Source: Fabrea salina
Lineage: Eukaryota > Ciliophora > Heterotrichea > Heterotrichida > Fabreidae
Direction: 5' to 3'
Length of the DNA stretch: 64,000 nt
NCBI GenBank assembly: GCA_022984795.1
Contig: JALIHJ010000036.1
Span: 186,001 to 250,000 of the forward strand
The notes below the pieces were generated by a model, which did no database searches, had not been told where the DNA came from, and was given only the letters and a program-made list of their open reading frames with translations. A program made the translations under genes and the position numbers. Shown one piece after another: positions 9,401 to 18,203 of this stretch (position 1 is the first letter of the stretch; each line of letters starts with the position of its first letter).

Positions 9401-12400
9401 TAAAGGGGGGCTCCTACAACTTAGAAATTCACTATGAAAGTGAAACCTTTTTGCCACCTAAGAATTCTTGTCCTAGTTTTGTGATGGACTTGCAGGTTCT
9501 TCCCAAGTCTGAGTTCACTGAACTCTCAAGTTACTTTTCTTGCGGAGAGTCTCAAGAAATACTTTCAATGTACGAAGGAGTGGCTTTTTCTAAAGACTAC
9601 CTTTTGAGTGCCCCACTGGACCACTACATCGCAGTTAACTTGCCCAAAGACTCTTTTTTCAAAGCTTATCTTTCTTACGAGAACTCTTTGTCAGGCAGCA
9701 TTCTTTTGGAACTATACGACTTAGAAACTAACTTGGTGAAGTCCTCTTTAGGCATCGAAAACATAAGTGAGTTGACTTCAGAACTAGAAGCTGGGTCTTA
9801 CCTACTAAGGTTACTAGGAACCCTTCAAAAAGACATCTGTTACCCCTTAAGTATCTCTATAAGTTCTCAAGAAGTTCAGAAAGCAGACACTTGTTTAGGA
9901 GGAGTGCTGCCTCCTTCTCTGGTTTCTAAAGAAGCTGGCAACTACGGCAAACAAAATAAAGACGGGTCTGTTTCTTTCCACGGAGTTTTTGGAATCAGAA
10001 ACCAAGTAGAAACTGAAGTCATTGAAATCTCTGGAATCAAACCTTCAATTGCCCGCTTCATGACTATATCCCACAACCCCCAAATCCTAATAGAGTCAGC
10101 TCTCTACAAAGACAGCAGTTTCCATGAGCCAGTTGGTTACTCTCGAAGTGGGTCTTCAGTGGGAAGTTTCATACTAGAAATTCCACCTCAAAAAACTCCT
10201 TACTACCTAGTGCTTACTTACATCTATGAGTCAACTTCTGAAGACTGCAACACATTCGACCTCAAAATAGTAATTGAAACCAAGCAAGAAGTTTCTAACA
10301 TGCTCCAGTGCAAACTAGAGTCCCACAACGACCTGCTTCCCCAGCCAACTATAAACGTTAAGTCCAAAGGAGAGGTTTACGGCTCAGACACTTATGCCAT
10401 TATGGGGAGTTGGATCAACGGAGAAAACCTTCCTAAAGGGGTAACTTCTAGTTCTCCTTTTGTGTTTGAAACTGAACTTAGCTTTTCTGTCGCAGGAGTT
10501 TTCTCTGCAGAAGTTAACTTTGACTTCTTAACTAACGACCTCAGTTTGCAGCTTAAGAAACAAGAAAAGACTGTGGCTACTAGTCAGTGGGATCTACTTT
10601 CAGACGATGAGTTGGGAGAAGTGTTTAACTTTGCAAGTGTGCTTGAAGGAGTTGAAGTAGAACCTGGAACTTACCAGTTAAAACTCAAGCAAGCTATAGC
10701 TTCAGCTCACTTAGTAGAAAGGCACCCTGAAATCAGTGTTTGCTTTCCTTTCTTGTTTAACTTTGAGTTCATTCCTAGTTCCAGTCTGGATGAAACTATG
10801 AACACCCTTTTACTTGTAGAACCTGACCAAAAAACTCACCACAACGCTAAAGAAGACCTAAAACTCACTTTGGACTTCCAAAAACCCCTTCCTTCTTCCA
10901 AAGACTTACAAAACACCTTGTTTCTCCTCAACGAACGCAATGAGCAAGTTTATCCTTCTCACCTTATTGTTGCCAAAAACTCTCCTAATAAACTCAAAGC
11001 TACCTTTAGGGCTTCCAAACTAAAAGCAGGCACTTGTTACGAGTTGAACATTCAAGCTGAGTCACTTAAAGTGTCTTCTGACCACTTAAGGCATGTGTAC
11101 TGCACTACTCCTTGTCTGTGCAACCCCAAAGCAGAAGCTGTCTGTAACAAAAAGATGCAGTGCGTTTGTCCTTACCCCTACACAGGACCCACTTGCCACG
11201 AGTGTTTAGAAGGCTACGAACAAAACGACTGGGCTTGCATTGAACTGCCTCTTCGTTCTAAACTCGCTAAAGCCACTCTTAACGTAGAGTCTCCAGTGCA
11301 GCTAGGACATCAAGTAAAGGCTTTGGTGGAGTTCTCAAGCACTCCTTATACTAGCGAAGGCACTAGAATTAGAAGGTCACACCAAAACCTTTTCCAGCAA
11401 GCTTTTAGTTTAGCAGGGCCCAACGAAATCACACCTAACTTTGTTGCTCCTTTTAACAAGAACTTAACTAAGTGGAGACTTGAATTCGAACCTGACCTCA
11501 TGGAACCTGGAGCTACTTATCAACTCACTTACTCTTCTGGGTTCTTTTACGACGAGCAACTCAGTCCTATAAAAAGCTACCTAGAACTCCCAAGTTTCAC
11601 AACTGTCCAAAAAGACTTGTTTCTAAAAGACTGCAAAAATGGAGTACTTGTGGCTGGAAAGTGCTCTTGTAGCCTAGGCTACTCTGGAAAGAACTGCAAT
11701 GAGTGCGCAGAAGGCTTTGAAAGGACTGACTCTGACGAGTGCAAGTTAGTGGAAACCCCTTCTTACGAAGTCCAGTCAGCCAAAGACCCAGAAGCCTTTG
11801 TAGTAGACGTGGAGCCTAAAAAACTCAGTTATGTTTCATCAGATGAAACTGAGTTTAAGGTAACTGTTCAACTCAGCAAACAAGCCTACACAAATGAAGG
11901 TTTACTCATAGATAACTTCACAAACAAAGAGTACCTTTTAAAAGTATTTATGCTACAAAAAACCAAGTCCAAAGTTCTACTCAAGCCTTCCAAAGTAACA
12001 CCGCTTGATGAAAAAGGACTTGACTGGGAAGTATACTTTGCCACTAAGAAACTTAACTTAGACAGAGACTACAAGTTTGTGCAGGTAGGCGGTCTTTTGT
12101 ACACTTCTAAAGGGGACCTTTTTTCTCCTCCCAGTGTTGCTTTTCCGGTCTTTAGAGTGACCGAAACACTTCACTGTTCTTTTAAACAAGAAAAAATAGG
12201 AAATACTTGTGTTTGCAAACAAGGCTACACAGGAGAGAACTGCGAATTGTGCTCCGAAGGTTACAGAAGAGTCGAGGGAGTCTGCTTAAGCGAAGAGTTG
12301 TCTTCTGAGCAGAACTGGACTGCCACTGCTGGGTACTGCTTGGTGTACTTAGGAGTGGGGTTAGGGTTCATTTGGCTTGTGAAGAAGTTCAGAAAGATGC

Positions 12401-12507
12401 CTAGGAACCAAGGCTACGAACCTGTAGAACTAGAAGACAGAAGTCCAGGCTCTAACGAAATAGACTTGTACAGGTTCCAAGAAGCAAGGTCCACTGAAAT
12501 GGAGTAA
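6427..12507 (+). CDS. giant type I membrane protein with PPC-like modules and EGF repeats
   Basis: 2026 residues in one frame. A signal peptide (MLWLAGLISVALSCE) leads a very long ectodomain. About ten loosely repeated modules of roughly 150 residues follow. Each has a beta strand of the type Y-x-L-E-I/V (YSLEIETL, YTLEFSV, YKLEVLF, YNLEIHY, YLLRLLG) after a glycine turn, and a conserved Cys. The pattern recalls bacterial pre-peptidase C-terminal (PPC) beta sandwiches, which is inference. From about 1440 there are SbsA-like Ig segments alternating with three EGF-like motifs (CVCPYPYTGPTCHECLEGY, CSCSLGYSGKNCNECAEGF, CVCKQGYTGENCELCSEGY). A single TM helix (YCLVYLGVGLGFIWLV) precedes a short cytosolic tail with a YEPV sorting-type motif. 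Probably a cell-surface or cortical adhesion protein; I know no named homologue. Confidence 0.88.
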   Translation: MLWLAGLISVALSCELIQLPNSIYDFTPSFKHTNHLEGSGRFFAPQEKVKWEFQVQEDSWFRALIEPKLHYSNICLVKEGTVFDYQDAEVNNFGMLSVKLTPGSYSLEIETLKFEEQADSLNTWACEEPNLYLSLAIHSYSDLESLLPDDMEEYQSGYPEIDPQTIFQDLLPFTTTHAKYYVESATVPLENSILKRFKFENPEPDPELKTLGFTGVWKLTFSMHYDFLLSGGLGILFSKSSKSPSDLSSLKCIKQGSCVFGSHIDKNAVTVYTAFTAGEFEVSIYYSGMTSAERDMLSGVSGKIPFTLHVSLEPLIEREDRFNCEAGHIPFSLNSPGLMDSRGFLRFEDRVIADLRSPKQVSEFKVSTPSFLRVVSTEPLGIDLSIKLRDQENQLVVASEVMGGTQGILQKIPKGVYTLEFSVQNSISADPSHKFCETFLLEIGISPYSSVESLLEHYSMKNCQDNTQDLKNWFLQLESKLNSDQKVNLKPDQVYLVQGGFSSEFRVPAEAYGYFGKLYLEIFSDFVVSDLTITLQKRHKKKLSIIKGDTSDVKNLGNHNRKAFQELLVPGNYLFTLNKGPTQNTTESLLTCSAFQLRIQIFQTEQKQIQNWNCYQKDAHLLPSSLNTLDKLGTPGTDPLLLPKTVYFSPAVIAPNSYKNVTNSVSFKLQKDSLVRVLAESQGEAMRLVLKQDSKVVATDGSTKTPPIYTLSHKGSADYKLEVLFYPSTQRKCHTYSILIEILPTSLIQESTSNCIKELPSKEIISERTIEYGVPLFFFNTDQGFSSLIESQTFQFPQKVKPTLTTMPLQVTSGGSMVTGHLQYSFVEADLVIEILSGEEVVEWGSFQAPHRYELSPVPLSQGDYTLRIRELSRSPFPSCFTFSTSALVEDVALWDNISALVRKSETCNYPDQSYSLNLVGQLEYGRLHWRKTLEMDLLLQMTVFDFHVDEESILKVFIEPLKGINFRVRVVGDSQADEKLLSGAETFETGIKGGSYNLEIHYESETFLPPKNSCPSFVMDLQVLPKSEFTELSSYFSCGESQEILSMYEGVAFSKDYLLSAPLDHYIAVNLPKDSFFKAYLSYENSLSGSILLELYDLETNLVKSSLGIENISELTSELEAGSYLLRLLGTLQKDICYPLSISISSQEVQKADTCLGGVLPPSLVSKEAGNYGKQNKDGSVSFHGVFGIRNQVETEVIEISGIKPSIARFMTISHNPQILIESALYKDSSFHEPVGYSRSGSSVGSFILEIPPQKTPYYLVLTYIYESTSEDCNTFDLKIVIETKQEVSNMLQCKLESHNDLLPQPTINVKSKGEVYGSDTYAIMGSWINGENLPKGVTSSSPFVFETELSFSVAGVFSAEVNFDFLTNDLSLQLKKQEKTVATSQWDLLSDDELGEVFNFASVLEGVEVEPGTYQLKLKQAIASAHLVERHPEISVCFPFLFNFEFIPSSSLDETMNTLLLVEPDQKTHHNAKEDLKLTLDFQKPLPSSKDLQNTLFLLNERNEQVYPSHLIVAKNSPNKLKATFRASKLKAGTCYELNIQAESLKVSSDHLRHVYCTTPCLCNPKAEAVCNKKMQCVCPYPYTGPTCHECLEGYEQNDWACIELPLRSKLAKATLNVESPVQLGHQVKALVEFSSTPYTSEGTRIRRSHQNLFQQAFSLAGPNEITPNFVAPFNKNLTKWRLEFEPDLMEPGATYQLTYSSGFFYDEQLSPIKSYLELPSFTTVQKDLFLKDCKNGVLVAGKCSCSLGYSGKNCNECAEGFERTDSDECKLVETPSYEVQSAKDPEAFVVDVEPKKLSYVSSDETEFKVTVQLSKQAYTNEGLLIDNFTNKEYLLKVFMLQKTKSKVLLKPSKVTPLDEKGLDWEVYFATKKLNLDRDYKFVQVGGLLYTSKGDLFSPPSVAFPVFRVTETLHCSFKQEKIGNTCVCKQGYTGENCELCSEGYRRVEGVCLSEELSSEQNWTATAGYCLVYLGVGLGFIWLVKKFRKMPRNQGYEPVELEDRSPGSNEIDLYRFQEARSTEME

Positions 12508-12625
12508 TAACCCTAACATTCTGGTTTTAATGAGTAAGCAGTGCTTTAATGCGCTCTTTATTCTACAAGTTAGAAAACCCACTCTTAGTGCCACCTTAAA
12601 CGTTTACACCTAAATAGTTAATAAA

Positions 12626-13534
12626 ATGGACATACACTCACAAGAAAACCTGAAGCCTCTGCAAGTCTTAAATATAGCTCCAACAAGTGAATTCGAAAGC
12701 GAAGAAGAACTTGAGAAGCAATCCGAATTCTTAAACGGCAGCTCTGACCACCCCATATTAGAAGCAGCACAGACGGCCATACAGTGCCAAGTATGCGGAC
12801 AAGGGTTTACAAGTGAAAAAAGCTTAGGAAATCACATGCGGAACAAACACCCTGGACTCATGCTGCAAAATAACCAACCCGTCCGACCTACTCGCAAAAT
12901 CCCCACGCGCAGCAAAGATCTCCAAGTGAGCGCCAAGCACCCTTTACCTAGCAACCTTTTGCAACCTAACGTGCTGAGTTCACTGCTCACTTGTCCTCTC
13001 TGCCGCCAAGTTATGCGTTCTCCTGTGATTTTGCTTCCTTGCAATTGCCAATGTAAGTTCCATGTAGACTGTGATTTGTGCTTCACCCGGTGGTGGATAT
13101 CCTGTCCTCAAGTCTGCCCAAACGGACACCAAGTGTACCAGAAACTCAAAAACAAAGCACTGGAACACCTCATCAGTGCACTTGTCGAAGGGCCTAATTT
13201 GAACAATGATAGAATTGCCCAGGCGTTTGAACTGATGGACCACGTTGAGGAATGGCAGCCTACAAAAATCACAAACACACAAATCAAACTTTTTGACACA
13301 CAAAAGACAGTTGTACTTAGGGTTTTTTATGACGAAAAGACTTTTTCATGCGAGGTTTCAGGAACTTTTTCCATCAAAGACTTAACAGACCTCATGCAAA
13401 CCAAAACCTCTAAAAAAGGAAAAATCTTTTGTAGGGATAAACAACTGCACCCTTTACTTCTGGTAGGTTTCGTCAACTTTTATTTATGGCGTTCAGAAGA
13501 AGTTTTAAGCCTTTTTTATTACGTTAACTGGTAA
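12626..13534 (+). CDS. C2H2 zinc finger plus RING-like protein
   Basis: 302 residues. One C2H2 finger lies near 52-75 (CQVCGQGFTSEKSLGNHMRNKH). A RING/TRAF-like cluster lies near 115-155 (CPLCRQVMRSPVILLPC, then CQCKFHVDCDLCFTRWW and CPQVCPNGH), spaced like an E3-ligase RING of unusual form with paired Cys. The C-terminal 80 residues (TVVLRVFYDEKTFSCEV, then FSIKDLTDLMQ and KIFCRDKQLH) look like a beta-grasp, ubiquitin-like domain. A ubiquitin-ligase role is inferred. Its last 16 bp overlap the 3' end of the convergent HMG-CoA lyase gene. If the very end contained an unseen intron the overlap could shrink, but no 15/16-nt GT...AG candidate is evident there. Confidence 0.8.
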   Translation: MDIHSQENLKPLQVLNIAPTSEFESEEELEKQSEFLNGSSDHPILEAAQTAIQCQVCGQGFTSEKSLGNHMRNKHPGLMLQNNQPVRPTRKIPTRSKDLQVSAKHPLPSNLLQPNVLSSLLTCPLCRQVMRSPVILLPCNCQCKFHVDCDLCFTRWWISCPQVCPNGHQVYQKLKNKALEHLISALVEGPNLNNDRIAQAFELMDHVEEWQPTKITNTQIKLFDTQKTVVLRVFYDEKTFSCEVSGTFSIKDLTDLMQTKTSKKGKIFCRDKQLHPLLLVGFVNFYLWRSEEVLSLFYYVNW

Positions 13535-14445
13535 ATACTCCTGTTGTCTCTGCCCAGTTGCTCAGATACCCACTTAGCAGTTTCTAGCAGCTTTTGCGTG
13601 TCTAGTCCAGTCTCTATTGAAAGTTCACTTAACACAAAAGCCACGTCTTCAGTAGACACGTTGCCAGTAGCCCCAGGTGCGTATGGACAGCCTCCCAGAC
13701 TTGCTATGGACGAGTCAACTACAGAGATTCCTCTGTTCAGGGCAGTCAGAATGTTTTCAATAGCTCTTCCGTGGGTGTTGTGGAAGTGCACTGCTAGTTG
13801 TGAAGCTGGAATGTCGTGCATTACGGAGTAAAGCATTTCTTCAGTGAGTTCAGGAGTCCCCACTCCTATAGTGTCGCCTAAAGAAATCTCATAACAGCCC
13901 ATTTCGTGGAGTCGCTTAGCTACGTACCTAACACTTTCAGGGTCGACTTCTCCTTGGATGGGACACCCCATCACACAAGACACGTACCCTCTTACCTTGA
14001 CTCCGTCTTTGTAGGCATAGTGCATAACTGGCTGGAACCTGTCTAAGCTCTCTTCAATGCTGCAGTTGATGTTTTTCTTGCTGAAACCTTCACTAGCTGC
14101 TGCGAAAATAGCAACTTCTTGAGCACCTACAGACCGGGCTGCTTCGTAGCCTTTGAGGTTAGGAGTTAGCACAGGGTAGCTTACTCCTGGTTTTTTTTGT
14201 ATTTGTGAAAAAACTTCAGAGTTGTCACCCATCTGGGGAACCCACTTTTTAGAAACGAAACTAGTGACTTCAACAGCTTTGTAGCCGCATTCGCTGAGTC
14301 TGTTGATGAACTCAACTTTAGTTGCAGTGGGCACGATGTTAGACTCGTTTTGCAGTCCGTCTCTAGGTCCCATCTCCACAACTTTCACGAAGTTAGGTTT
14401 AGAAATCTGCGCAAATCTACTTGCAAGTTCCCTCAAACCCTGCAT
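13519..14445 (-). CDS. HMGCL: hydroxymethylglutaryl-CoA lyase
   Basis: 308 residues, full length for the family. HMGCL cleaves HMG-CoA to acetoacetate and acetyl-CoA in leucine breakdown and ketogenesis. Visible signatures are MGPRDGLQNE (catalytic Arg/Asp), the metal-binding VHFHNTHG and the catalytic Cys loop GGCPYAPGATGN with DTIGVG. The N-terminus (MQGLRELASRFAQIS) is short and amphipathic, compatible with mitochondrial import. The start codon lies 5 bp from the divergent ATP12 start, and the 3' end overlaps the RING gene by 16 bp. Confidence 0.96.
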   Translation of the reverse strand: MQGLRELASRFAQISKPNFVKVVEMGPRDGLQNESNIVPTATKVEFINRLSECGYKAVEVTSFVSKKWVPQMGDNSEVFSQIQKKPGVSYPVLTPNLKGYEAARSVGAQEVAIFAAASEGFSKKNINCSIEESLDRFQPVMHYAYKDGVKVRGYVSCVMGCPIQGEVDPESVRYVAKRLHEMGCYEISLGDTIGVGTPELTEEMLYSVMHDIPASQLAVHFHNTHGRAIENILTALNRGISVVDSSIASLGGCPYAPGATGNVSTEDVAFVLSELSIETGLDTQKLLETAKWVSEQLGRDNRSIYQLT

Positions 14446-14450
14446 AATAA
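14446..14450. promoter_or_regulatory. 5-bp spacer between divergent start codons (AATAA)
   Basis: The only DNA between the HMGCL ATG (minus) and the ATP12 ATG (plus) is AATAA. Transcription of both genes must begin inside this spacer or inside the opposite coding region. It is listed as a regulatory site because no other promoter space exists; the function is inferred. Confidence 0.4.
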
Positions 14451-15237
14451 ATGGGTTTACTTAGGGCTTTAGGAACTATGCCAGAGGCAAGAACCAGCTC
14501 CCTCGTCAAAAAGTTTTACAAACACGCAGGCGTGAAGCAAGTCTCGAAAGGCTACGCTGTGGTGCTGGACGGCCGAAGTCTTAAAACCCCTGAACTAAAC
14601 CCTGTAGTTGTTCCAACTGAAGCCCTTGCAGTAGTTGTTGCTTCAGAGTGGGAAGCCCAAGACAAGTTCATTAAGCGCCACTCAATGCCCATGGTACACT
14701 CTAAGTAGATGCACTTAGTTTCTACAGCTATTGACCTTTCCACTACACAAATACACGAGTTACTCGTAGAGCGCATTCTAGCTTTTCTTCACAACGATAC
14801 TATATGGGACGTAACACTAATGTAGCTACAGAGAAGACTCAGAAGAACTAGCACTCAAGCAAGAACAAGCACTGAAACCAGTTACTCAGCATCTGAAGCA
14901 GAAGTATTGCATCGAAGCCCCTACTTGCACTGGGTTTGAGTCGCCTAAGTTATCAGAAGCTTCAGTAGAGCAGTTCAAAGCCCACTGCCAAACCTTAGAC
15001 AACTACCAAATAGTAGCTTTGGAGTCAGCAGCAAGCTTCTGCAAGTCCACTGGAATAAGTTTGGCCCTGCTGGACATGGCTATAAGCATAGAACACGCAA
15101 TTTTTTGCTCGAGGATGGAAGAAAACTTCCAAATAGCTGAACACGGTTATGTGGAAGGTTCTCACGACGTCGAAGAAGCCAACCTCAGAATGATGCTTGC
15201 AGCGTCTAGGTGTCTTATTTCACTGAAGAACTTATAA
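14451..15237 (+). CDS. ATP12: mitochondrial F1-ATP synthase assembly factor ATP12 (frame interrupted)
   Basis: Conserved ATP12 sequence runs across the locus: KKFYKHAGVKQVSKGYAVVL, DGRSLKTPELNPVVVPTEAL, SEWEAQDKFIKRHSMPM, then ILAFLHNDTI, YREDSEELALKQEQ and a helical C-terminal half to 15237. ATP12 chaperones the F1 alpha subunit in the mitochondrial matrix. Two 15-nt introns are supported (14694-14708 and 14811-14825). After the second one the homologous frame starts one base later than expected. One surplus base is therefore present, possibly in the GGG at 14806-14808. An alternative model treats 14766-14781 (GTAGAGCGCATTCTAG) as a 16-nt intron, which restores an open frame but destroys the conserved FLHNDTI block. 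Confidence 0.83.
14694..14708 (+). other. 15-nt intron in ATP12
   Basis: GTACACTCTAAGTAG, phase 0, A at position 10. Splicing joins HSMPM to MHLVSTAIDLS, matching the family, and removes an in-frame TAG. Confidence 0.9.
14811..14825 (+). other. 15-nt intron in ATP12 (frame after it is off by one)
   Basis: GTAACACTAATGTAG fits the local intron pattern (GTAA, A10, TAG). The exon after it matches ATP12 only when read one base later than phase 0 predicts. Confidence 0.7.
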
Positions 15238-15238
15238 G

Positions 15239-16921
15239 TTAATATTTATTCAAAGGCTTGTACTTTTCGTCCTTGGGGTAAGAAGGCTTCTTAGGAACGT
15301 CTTCCCGAGCAGGTTCTTCTGGTTCCAAGTCAGTTTCTAGGTCAGAAATTATCTTTAAGTCCTCTTGAGTGAGGTCTGTAGAAAGTTCGTCTGTGAAGTC
15401 AAACTGTTGGTTCATGCGGGCTTGGATGCTTTTTTTGTCCATGCGCATAACGTCCCAGTCAATAGCGCAAGCTTGGAAGTCTTCTAGAGTTAGGGTTTTG
15501 AGGTACTCTCTGTGCTTTTGTACGTACTCTGCTATTTCGAAGACAAACGAAGAGTACTGGGTGGACTTGCGGTTTTGCGGAAAGAATATCAACTGCATCA
15601 GTGAGTTGAGTTGGTCGTACTCTTTGTTGTCGCTCATAAAGTGTTTGTACAGTAAGTAAGTTACTTGTTCAGCTTGTTTTTCGCAGACTGTTTTGATGCG
15701 TCTTCTTTGGGAAGGGTGGACTTTGACCCTGTATAAACTGCGTTCGGTTTGTGTTCTGAACATAGTTTTTAGTTTTTCGTTGAGAAAAGCAATGAACTTA
15801 AGTACCTTTTTGGAGTTTTTGGTTTTTCTGCGGAGTTCTGAGTCCAAAAGGTAGTCTTTCCAGGTGACTTCGCTTACTTCTTGCATTATGTCTGCTGCTA
15901 TTCTTGTGAGTCTTTCGTTCATGAGCCAAACATGCAGAATTAACAAGTTGTTCCTTGCAACGAAACTCGAAGGCAGTGTAAAAGCCATTCTGAACTCTGG
16001 ACACGACAAGTAGCACTTGAGGCGTTCCATTATGTTGCGGCCTATAATATCTGCTCTGGTTCTGGGCTTTTGGATCTTCCTGAGCCACATTCCTTTAGTG
16101 AGCTTAGCTAAAGACCTGTCTCGGAAGACCCAAGACTGCTCAATTTCAAAGTCTTTGAAGTAGGGCCGGTAAGTGCACCGGTACTCGTGTTCTTCAGAGC
16201 CGGGCCAGTTTATCATGCCTAGCAAAAAGTTGTGTTCTGCCTCCGTGACAAAAGGAATGTCTCTTTTATCCAGCCAGTCTCCAGAAGACATCTGTCTCAC
16301 CATTAGCCTTTTGAGAGTTAGTTCTTCTTCTTCGCTGAAAAAGGCTCCTTCTCCAAAGTGAAAAGCAAATATCACCTTGTCTAGGGCGTAGTTCAAATCT
16401 GAATACGCCTGGTACTGGTTCATAGGCACCATTGATCCGTGCAAAGGGACCTTGCTCAGCACAACGTCCATGAGTTGTTTGAACTTCGGAGGAGTAAACC
16501 TCGATATTATGTACCGCGAGTCCATTCTGTCTAAGTTTTCTATTTCGTTCACAGTGTAGTTCCTGTCGAACTGCTCGAGTTTCTGAATTCGAGTGTTAAA
16601 AGGCACTGAGGGGTGCTCCAAAGCGTTGTTTATAACCAAGTCTGGGTTGTAGTTTGCGTACAAGCGAATAAACATACTTAAGTACTCGGGAAAGGCCTCA
16701 AAGTCTTGTTTGGAAACGTCGTAGAGCGGAGTGGTTTCTTGGTTGAACTCCATGTAGGAAGTGTCTACCTCAGGAGTTGGCTCCACAAGTCCACCCATGC
16801 GCTCTCTAGCTCTGATAATTTTCTGCAGCTCAATGTCAGGCTTAAGGAGGTGGTGGTCTATTTCAAACCAAGGGTGGGGCAGGCTTGTTCTGCTGATCCA
16901 GCGTTTTGTACTGCGCAGCAT
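15239..16921 (-). CDS. probable mitochondrial protein with UQCC1/CBP3-like region
   Basis: 560 residues. The N-terminus (MLRSTKRWISRTSLPHPWF) is basic and aromatic, like a mitochondrial presequence. A central segment near 320-400 (FVARNNLLILHVWLMNERL, then ADIMQEVSEVTWKDYLLD) resembles the ubiquinol-cytochrome c chaperone domain (CBP3/UQCC1), which helps cytochrome b synthesis and complex III assembly. The assignment rests on the LHVWL-type motif and general helical pattern, so it is tentative. The rest is charged and helical with an acidic tail (DLETDLEPEEPARED). It converges on ATP12 with one base between stops and diverges from the nucleoside transporter by 32 bp. Confidence 0.6.
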   Translation of the reverse strand: MLRSTKRWISRTSLPHPWFEIDHHLLKPDIELQKIIRARERMGGLVEPTPEVDTSYMEFNQETTPLYDVSKQDFEAFPEYLSMFIRLYANYNPDLVINNALEHPSVPFNTRIQKLEQFDRNYTVNEIENLDRMDSRYIISRFTPPKFKQLMDVVLSKVPLHGSMVPMNQYQAYSDLNYALDKVIFAFHFGEGAFFSEEEELTLKRLMVRQMSSGDWLDKRDIPFVTEAEHNFLLGMINWPGSEEHEYRCTYRPYFKDFEIEQSWVFRDRSLAKLTKGMWLRKIQKPRTRADIIGRNIMERLKCYLSCPEFRMAFTLPSSFVARNNLLILHVWLMNERLTRIAADIMQEVSEVTWKDYLLDSELRRKTKNSKKVLKFIAFLNEKLKTMFRTQTERSLYRVKVHPSQRRRIKTVCEKQAEQVTYLLYKHFMSDNKEYDQLNSLMQLIFFPQNRKSTQYSSFVFEIAEYVQKHREYLKTLTLEDFQACAIDWDVMRMDKKSIQARMNQQFDFTDELSTDLTQEDLKIISDLETDLEPEEPAREDVPKKPSYPKDEKYKPLNKY

Positions 16922-16953
16922 AAATATGAAGTTCTAACTAATTGTTCAATATA

Positions 16954-18186
16954 ATGAAAGATTTAGGCCTGAAAGTAGAAATCTTGCTCCAAGGAGTAGG
17001 AGTTCTAATAAGTTGGAACGCAATCCTCACTGGGCTAGACTGGTTCAACACAAAGTTCCCCGACTACAACACAAACGCTGTTTTCCCGTTTCTGAACTTC
17101 ACCCCTTATATCATTTTCCAGCCACTCACTATCCTTTACGGAAACAAGTTTGGATTCAACATTAGAATAGTGCTGCCTTACGTGGTTATGGCAGCTGTTT
17201 TAGCTATGATTCCTTTTTTCGTTGTACTTTTGAGCGAACTGGGTGCTTTCATTGTAATGGGGATTGGAATTTTCATTAGTGGGTGTGTCAACGCTATTTC
17301 ACAGACAAGTGTATTTGGGCTAGCAGGGACTATGCCTGGGGTTTACACTAACTTAGTTATGGTGGGCAATGGACTTGCCGGTTTAGGAATAAACGTTATC
17401 AGACTGATTTGTCTAGGCATCTTCCCTGATAGCTCAACTGGACTTTTGGAAAGCACAGCAGTTTACTTCATAATATCAGGAACTATACTGATCGTTTGTT
17501 GCTTTGCCCAACTACGCTTGATGAGGCACCCTTTGGTTAAAAGTTGCATTGCTGGTACTACTAGTGTTGAAGCTGAAAAAGACAACTCTGTTATTAAGTA
17601 TGAAGAACTGAGCTCAATGTCTGAAGAACGTCCAAGTACTGACGAAACCCAGCCTAGGTTTAAGGATGTGGTTGGTAGTATTTGGGAGTACTTGTTCCAA
17701 GTATGGCTTTGCTACTTCATAACTTTTGGAATGCTTGCACACGTTGCAATAGCTACTCAAGTAGAGTAAGATTTACTTAGTCATTTGAGCTACCCTATAT
17801 TTTTGACTCTGATGATTACTACTTTTAACTTGTTTGACTTTATAGGAAGGAACTCAGCTGGGTTCTACATTCCGAGAAAAAACATTCTCTGGGCAGTGAC
17901 ACTAGGAAGGTTCTTGTTCTGGGCAACTTTCATACTGGTGGCTGAAAGTGTGTCCCCGAGTTGGTTGTTTGAGGGGACTTGGTTTAAGTTTTTGAACATG
18001 GCCATATACGCTTTTTCAAATGGTTACTCGTCAACTTGTTTGATGATACTAGGACCCTCGCAGGTCGAAGGAAAGATGAAGGATATAGCTGGGTACACTA
18101 TGGCTACAGGACTTGTAACGGGGATCTTTTCTGGAACTTGCATTGCTTTTGCTTTTTCTAGCATAGGTTATATACCTAAGGACTAA
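16954..18186 (+). CDS. equilibrative nucleoside transporter (SLC29 family)
   Basis: Two exons around a 15-nt intron (17766-17780) give 405 residues. The protein is almost entirely membrane helices. ENT-type features are GVGVLISWNAILTGLDWF at the N-terminus, QTSVFGLAGTMPGVYTNLV in TM4-5, a hydrophilic central loop (EAEKDNSVIKYEELSS) and FDFIGRNSAGFY after the intron. ENTs carry nucleosides down their gradient. An in-frame TTG at 16942 precedes the first ATG, so I start at 16954 (MKDLGLKVEILLQG). Length is close to the 11-TM family norm. Confidence 0.9.
17766..17780 (+). other. 15-nt intron in nucleoside transporter
   Basis: GTAAGATTTACTTAG interrupts codon GA|T (phase 2). Splicing gives QVDHLSYPIF and joins two hydrophobic halves of one transporter. 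A at position 10. Confidence 0.92.
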
Positions 18187-18203
18187 GCTAAGTAAATTAT
18201 AAT

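Noticed and set aside
14766-14781. GTAGAGCGCATTCTAG as an accepted intron in ATP12
   Set aside because: It fits the intron pattern but removes and shifts conserved ATP12 residues (FLHNDTI). Kept only as an alternative.
16942-16953. TTG start upstream of the nucleoside transporter
   Set aside because: An ATG four codons later (16954) gives a normal N-terminus.
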